Source: Prorocentrum cordatum
Taxonomy: Eukaryota; Sar; Dinophyceae; Prorocentrales; Prorocentraceae
Direction: 5' to 3'
Assembly (NCBI GenBank): GCA_963575745.1
Contig: CAUYUJ010018054.1
Coordinates: 195,001-215,707 of the forward strand
DNA: 20,707 bases
Made by a program: the position numbers and the translations under genes. Under the pieces are notes generated by a model. The model was not told where the DNA came from. It saw only the letters and a program-made list of their open reading frames with translations, and did not search any database. Numbering within the stretch: the first letter of the stretch is position 1; each line of letters begins with the position of its first letter. Below, in pieces: positions 17,063-20,707 of this stretch.

Positions 17063-18958
17063 GTGACTCGGGGGTGGACAGAACCCCCAACAATGACACG
17101 TCGATTAATAAATTGTTCGTTTTCGGTTCTCGAGAGCGCGCCGTGGCCGTTATTTTCCAGGCTTGCGCCCGCCAGGTTTGGGCCTCAGGTCGTTTTCACT
17201 AAACCACGTTTTACTAAATGGGGGTCTGTCCATCCCCGAATGACGAGTGATTTATTAGGTTCGTGGCCAACCCACCACGGTTTGAGCACGCGGGCGCCAG
17301 CTGAGTCGCATCCCATGACTGCGCGCCCGGGCCCTCGGCGCCACGCGCCGCGCCGGGCAGACCGAGCGGTGCGAACACCGCAGCAGCCTGCCCACCCGCC
17401 AGCAGGTGAGCACGAGACAGCCGAGGAACGTTGTCAGCTCACGCCAAGGCAGCTCAGCCACCCGCCACCAGGCGCGGCCAGCACGGCAAGCACTGCCAAT
17501 CCAAGTGCAGGTGGCGTGGCAAGGGGGAAACCACCATGGCTTCACAGCATCCGCATCACCCACCAGGGTAAGGGCATCCGACGGATGCATGCGCAGTCCA
17601 CTGAGCGCGGACTGCCCGCTCTGCCAGAATCGCGACGATGCATCAGCATGCCGTGAGACTTGGTCATTCGTTGCGTGGCACCCTTGAACAGTCAGGACCC
17701 CGTGTTCGCAGATCCCAAAAACACAGGCCGCTTGGATTGACCTTCGTCAGGGCCGCCCGCCTGCTCGCTCCGGGGCGGGTCCCCAAGCGAGCCACTAGGC
17801 GCGCCTCGATGCTCATCGGCAGCGCACCAGCGCTGTCCTTTCCATGTTCTACGCGCGCTGCGCGAACTGCTGGCATCTTCTCCGTAGCTCTGTGCACTGG
17901 GCCGCCGAGGGGAGTGCCCCAAGGTGGTGCCGCCTCTGACGCAGGCCCCGCATCGCTCATGCCAGAGCGCGCATAAAGGCGGTACTTTTTACAACGGGTG
18001 CGCAGACGGGTCCTTGAGTGGTGGTTTGGTCACCAAAGACCGCTCTTCTCCCAGTCGCGATCTTCGGGGCTTGCGCCATGGGTAAGGATCCCCATGCCCC
18101 TGCTTCCCACCGCTCTGCGAGGGAGGCTGGCGCGGCGGTTGTAGTTGTGGGGCCTGGGCGATCTGCCGTCCGAACTGGTGCGATCTCCCCTTCTCTTGCT
18201 CGCTCCCCCCCATCATCTTCCCTCACTCGTCCTCTTCCTTCCTTCCATTTCCTCATCCTGATCCCACCATCCCGCCGCTCGCCTCCTGGTTCTCCCTGCG
18301 CAGACGGTGGCCGATGACAAGCAGGAAGGGCAAGTAAACCGAGAGGAAAACGATGGGAGGGGAACCGAAACGTGTCGACATCCGACCAGCCATGCTTTGG
18401 ACAGGAGTGGTCCTAAGTTGGGGTGCCCCGTCGGCTTCGATCCCATCCCGAGGTCGCCGTCGACGTGATGATCCCACCCAGGGGGGGAAGAACAAAACTC
18501 TTCCAGTTGTGGCTGGTCGGGGTACCACCGTTCTTCGGGCCTCGCCCGGTGTGCTCCACGGGGACTCCCGGGCGCATTCAGCCGCGGCGACGGGGACATT
18601 CCACGACAGCGTGGCGCCGAGCGACGGCGGCCAGCGGTGACACCCGCCGAAGATCATTTTCTCAATGCGCGGCCCCAGGGGTCCCGGCCCCTCCCTGGGG
18701 GCCAGCTCTTCGTCCCCGATCCACCTCTGATGGGGTCCTGGAGGCCGAGAGCGAGGAAACACGCTGGGATTCAAAGCGTCGTATCGTCGGAAGTCTGGGT
18801 CGACGGCGCCGGCGGAGCCAGCGGCGAGCGGCGGCAGCGAGACGCCGCTGCGCGCGGCGGCCGGAAGGGGCGGCGCAAACGGCGCCAGCTACACCGGCGG
18901 GACCCCGTGGGGCACGCCCCAGAGGGGCCTCAGCCCGGCGCCCCTGCGCCGCGGGGGA
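17063..18958. other. About 1.9 kb with no recognised gene
   Basis: This is non-repetitive sequence, slightly more AT-rich at 17090-17270. Minus-strand open frames occur at 17590-17255, 17960-17664, 18256-17957 (its TGA overlaps the next ATG as ATGA) and 18774-18253. None contains a domain I recognise. Their Arg/Pro/Gly-rich composition is what GC-rich non-coding DNA also gives. A short real exon or degenerate gene fragment cannot be excluded. Confidence 0.4.
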
Positions 18959-19583
18959 GGAGGGAGGAGGAGGAGGAGGAGGAGGAGGAGGAGGAGGAGG
19001 AGGAGGAGGATGGAGGCGGAGGAGGAGGAGGGGAAGGGAATCATGAGGAATATGTGGAATATGACGTTAATTTGAGGAATATAAAGAGGAAGAGGAGGAG
19101 GAGGTGGAGGAGGAGGAGGAGGAGGTGGAGGAGGAGGAGGAGGAGGGGGAAAAGAGAAGGAGGAGGAAGGGGGCGCAGTGAGGAGAGTGAGGAGGAGGCC
19201 GAGGAGGAGGAGAAAGAGGAGGAGGAGGAGGAGGAGGAGGAAGAGGAGGAGGAGAGGAGTGAGGGGCAGAGGAGGAGGAGGGAAGGAGAGGGCTGGGAGG
19301 AGGTGGAGGAGGGAGGGGTGGAGGACGGAGGAGGAGGAGGAGGCGGAGGAGGAAGAGGAGGAGGAGGAGGAGGGAGGGCGAGGCGGAGGAGAGAGAGGGA
19401 GGAGGAGGATGAGGAGGAGGAGGAGGAGGAGGAAGGAGGAGGCGAAGGTAGAGGAGGAGGGTGGCCGGACGCGCTCGCGCTCGGGGAGGAGGAGGAGGAG
19501 GGTGCAGGAGGAGGAGGAGCAGCAGGAGGAGGAGGAGGAGGAGGTGGAGAAGGAGGAGGAGGAGCAGGAGGAGGAGGAGGATA
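18959..19583. repeat. Long (GGA)n-type polypurine domain, about 620 bp
   Basis: The plus strand is almost entirely A and G, mostly GGA/GAGG units, broken chiefly by a small AT-richer island at about 19038-19090 and by about 19460-19485. Poly-Glu/Gly plus-strand and poly-Ser/Pro minus-strand frames follow from the repeat. Confidence 0.93.
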
Positions 19584-19691
19584 AGTAATTCTCATCAGTT
19601 AAACCATACGGAGAGGAAGAAAAAGAAGGATCATAATAATAATTATCCCAGTGCGACCCTACCTAGGAATTGGAGCAGCTAGGAAAGCAAG

Positions 19692-19862
19692 CTCTACATA
19701 TACACCGGCAACTACATTAACATCTACACCTGCATCTACATCTGCATCACCATCAACAGCGAGACTCACATCTACATCTACATCTACACCTACATCTACA
19801 CCCACATCTACATCTACATCTACATCTACACCTACACCTACATCTACATCTACATCTACAAT
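19692..19862. repeat. (ATCTAC)n hexamer array
   Basis: ACATCTACATCTACACC-type units run with occasional T-to-C changes. The two strands translate as Thr/Ser and Val/Asp alternations. Confidence 0.9.
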
Positions 19863-19875
19863 TTCGGGCGGGTAC

Positions 19876-20260
19876 ATTGCTTTTGCGCTACCTTTTATTT
19901 GCGTTGCTTTTGCGTTTGCTTTGATGTGTTTTACGTTGTTTGTGCTTTGCTTTGCTGCCGCTGCTGTTGCTTTGCCTTTGCTTTGCTGCTATGCTCTGCT
20001 ATGCTATGCTATGCTATGCTATGCTGCGCTGTGCTATGCTGTGCTGTGCTGTGCTATGCTGTGCTATGCTATGCTATGCGATGCTGCGCTATGCTATGCT
20101 CTGCTGGGTTATGCTATGATATGCTGCGCTACGCTATGCTACGCTGTGCTGTGCTGTGCTGTGCTCTGCTATGCTAAACCTCAGCGAAACTAAGATGGAG
20201 GTAAGCTGAGCTAAGGTAAACTAAGCTAAGCTAAGATGAGATAAGCAACGCGAAGCTAAG
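19876..20260. repeat. Pentamer arrays: TTTGC grading to TATGC / TGTGC, then CTAAG
   Basis: TTTGC-like units (about 19876-19985) pass into TATGC/TGTGC units (about 19985-20175), followed by a switch to CTAAG units (about 20185-20260). A 5-bp unit has no stop in some frames, giving a spurious Cys/Tyr/Leu hydrophobic ORF. Confidence 0.85.
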
Positions 20261-20640
20261 GGAACGTCACTGGGAGAACCGCGGGGCGGATGCCGGGGGA
20301 ACCGCCCGGGGCGAGCCCCACTGTCCGGCCCTTTAAGCTTAGCTATGCTACGTTAAGTTGCGTTATGATATGTTATGCTATGTTATGCTATGATATGCTG
20401 CGCTATGCTATGCTATGATTGGCTATGTTATGCTATGTTAGGCTGATGCAGCGCTGCGCCTTGCAACATCTACCTTAAGCTAAGTTAAGCTAATATGCAG
20501 CTAAGCTAAGATGAAATACGCTAAGCTAAGATGATACACGCAACGTTCACCTAAGGGGACGTCACTGGGGGAACCGCAGGGCGGATACTGGGGGAACCGC
20601 CCGGGGCGAGTTGCACTCCTCGGCTTTTTTTAAGCATACT
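20261..20640. repeat. 295-bp composite higher-order repeat: GC-rich core, TATGC block, CTAAG block, core again
   Basis: The core starting GTCACTGGG-GAACCGC occurs at 20266 and 20561, 295 bp apart, each about 75 bp and ending in a T/A-rich stretch (CTTTAAGC / TTTTTAAGC). The TATGC block (about 20341-20440) and CTAAG block (about 20472-20555) lie between the cores in the same order as before the first core. Within each core GGGGGAACCGC-type sequence is itself duplicated. Confidence 0.85.
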
Positions 20641-20654
20641 GAGTAAGAACCCTT

Positions 20655-20669
20655 CTAGGCAGAGCCTAG
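20655..20669. repeat. Short perfect hairpin
   Basis: CTAGGC (20655-20660) and GCCTAG (20664-20669) pair around a 3-nt loop, AGA. It lies between the last core and a new GGA-rich tract that runs off the window edge. Confidence 0.6.
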
Positions 20670-20707
20670 GTAGGGAATACGAAAAGGAGGAGGTTGAGGA
20701 GGAGGAG

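Noticed and set aside
17881-17890. TCCGTAGC as another SL relic
   Set aside because: Only the first eight bases of the leader match before divergence. Retroposed relics lose the 5' side, not the 3' side, so this is probably chance.
17255-18774. Four overlapping minus-strand ORFs of about 98-173 codons, one pair joined by ATGA
   Set aside because: There are no recognisable domains, the composition is that of GC-rich DNA, and tight ATGA coupling has no meaning for a monocistronic eukaryotic gene. They are left as an unassigned region.
18637-19584. 315-codon poly-Glu/Gly ORF
   Set aside because: It is produced by the GGA repeat, which lacks stop triplets in this frame.
19651-20193. 180-codon hydrophobic, membrane-protein-like ORF
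   Set aside because: It is a hexamer and pentamer repeat read as Thr/Ser and Cys/Tyr/Leu strings, with no independent coding support.

Overview
This window is almost certainly nuclear DNA of a dinoflagellate. The decisive evidence is an exact 22-nt copy of the dinoflagellate spliced leader (DinoSL) on the minus strand at 4203-4182. It marks the 5' end of a LINE-type (non-LTR) retrotransposon that fills the left 4.2 kb. High GC content, very dense tandem repeats and the absence of any recognisable host gene also fit a dinoflagellate. The genus cannot be settled from what is visible.

Layout. (1) 1-4203, minus strand: a LINE, 5'-complete and cut off at its 3' side by the window edge. It reads spliced leader, 141-nt 5' UTR, ORF1 (483 aa; four-Cys finger, Gly/Lys- and His/Gln-rich linker, coiled coil, acidic and Pro-rich tail), then ORF2 (AP-endonuclease-like domain and reverse transcriptase). 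ORF2 carries one in-frame stop in the RT domain. (2) 4201-5475: a 93-nt polypurine tract against the LINE, GC-rich GAC/GGC repeats, an exactly 10-bp-phased decamer array, and TCC microsatellites. (3) 5675-8560: a domain of CCAAGA-type motifs spaced 10-11 bp apart, including about 2.6 copies of a 343-bp tandem repeat. It is interrupted at 7147-7500 by a hairpin, (TA)n, about 135 bp of unique sequence and (ACAT)n. (4) 8700-9190: 102-bp repeats. (5) 10374-10600: a 108-bp repeat. (6) 10960-14690: a long, diverged 111-bp array. (7) 14691-16870: TAC and TCC microsatellites plus a 15-copy, very homogeneous 122/131-bp array, apparently nested inside the 111-bp array, which resumes at about 16887-17062. 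(8) 17063-18958: no recognised gene. (9) 18959-19583: about 620 bp of nearly pure polypurine GGA repeat. (10) 19690-20640: ATCTAC hexamers, then a composite 295-bp higher-order repeat of pentamer arrays and a GC-rich core.

The only genes I can support are the two LINE ORFs. ORF1p would coat the element RNA and ORF2p would nick target DNA and reverse-transcribe. The most interesting part is the 5' end. The element was evidently copied from a trans-spliced mRNA. It has a second, shorter SL-like relic 27 nt further in, and a long pyrimidine tract (element sense) abuts the SL. The ORF2 frame is open across the whole of ORF1, from an AUG only 7 nt after the ORF1 AUG.
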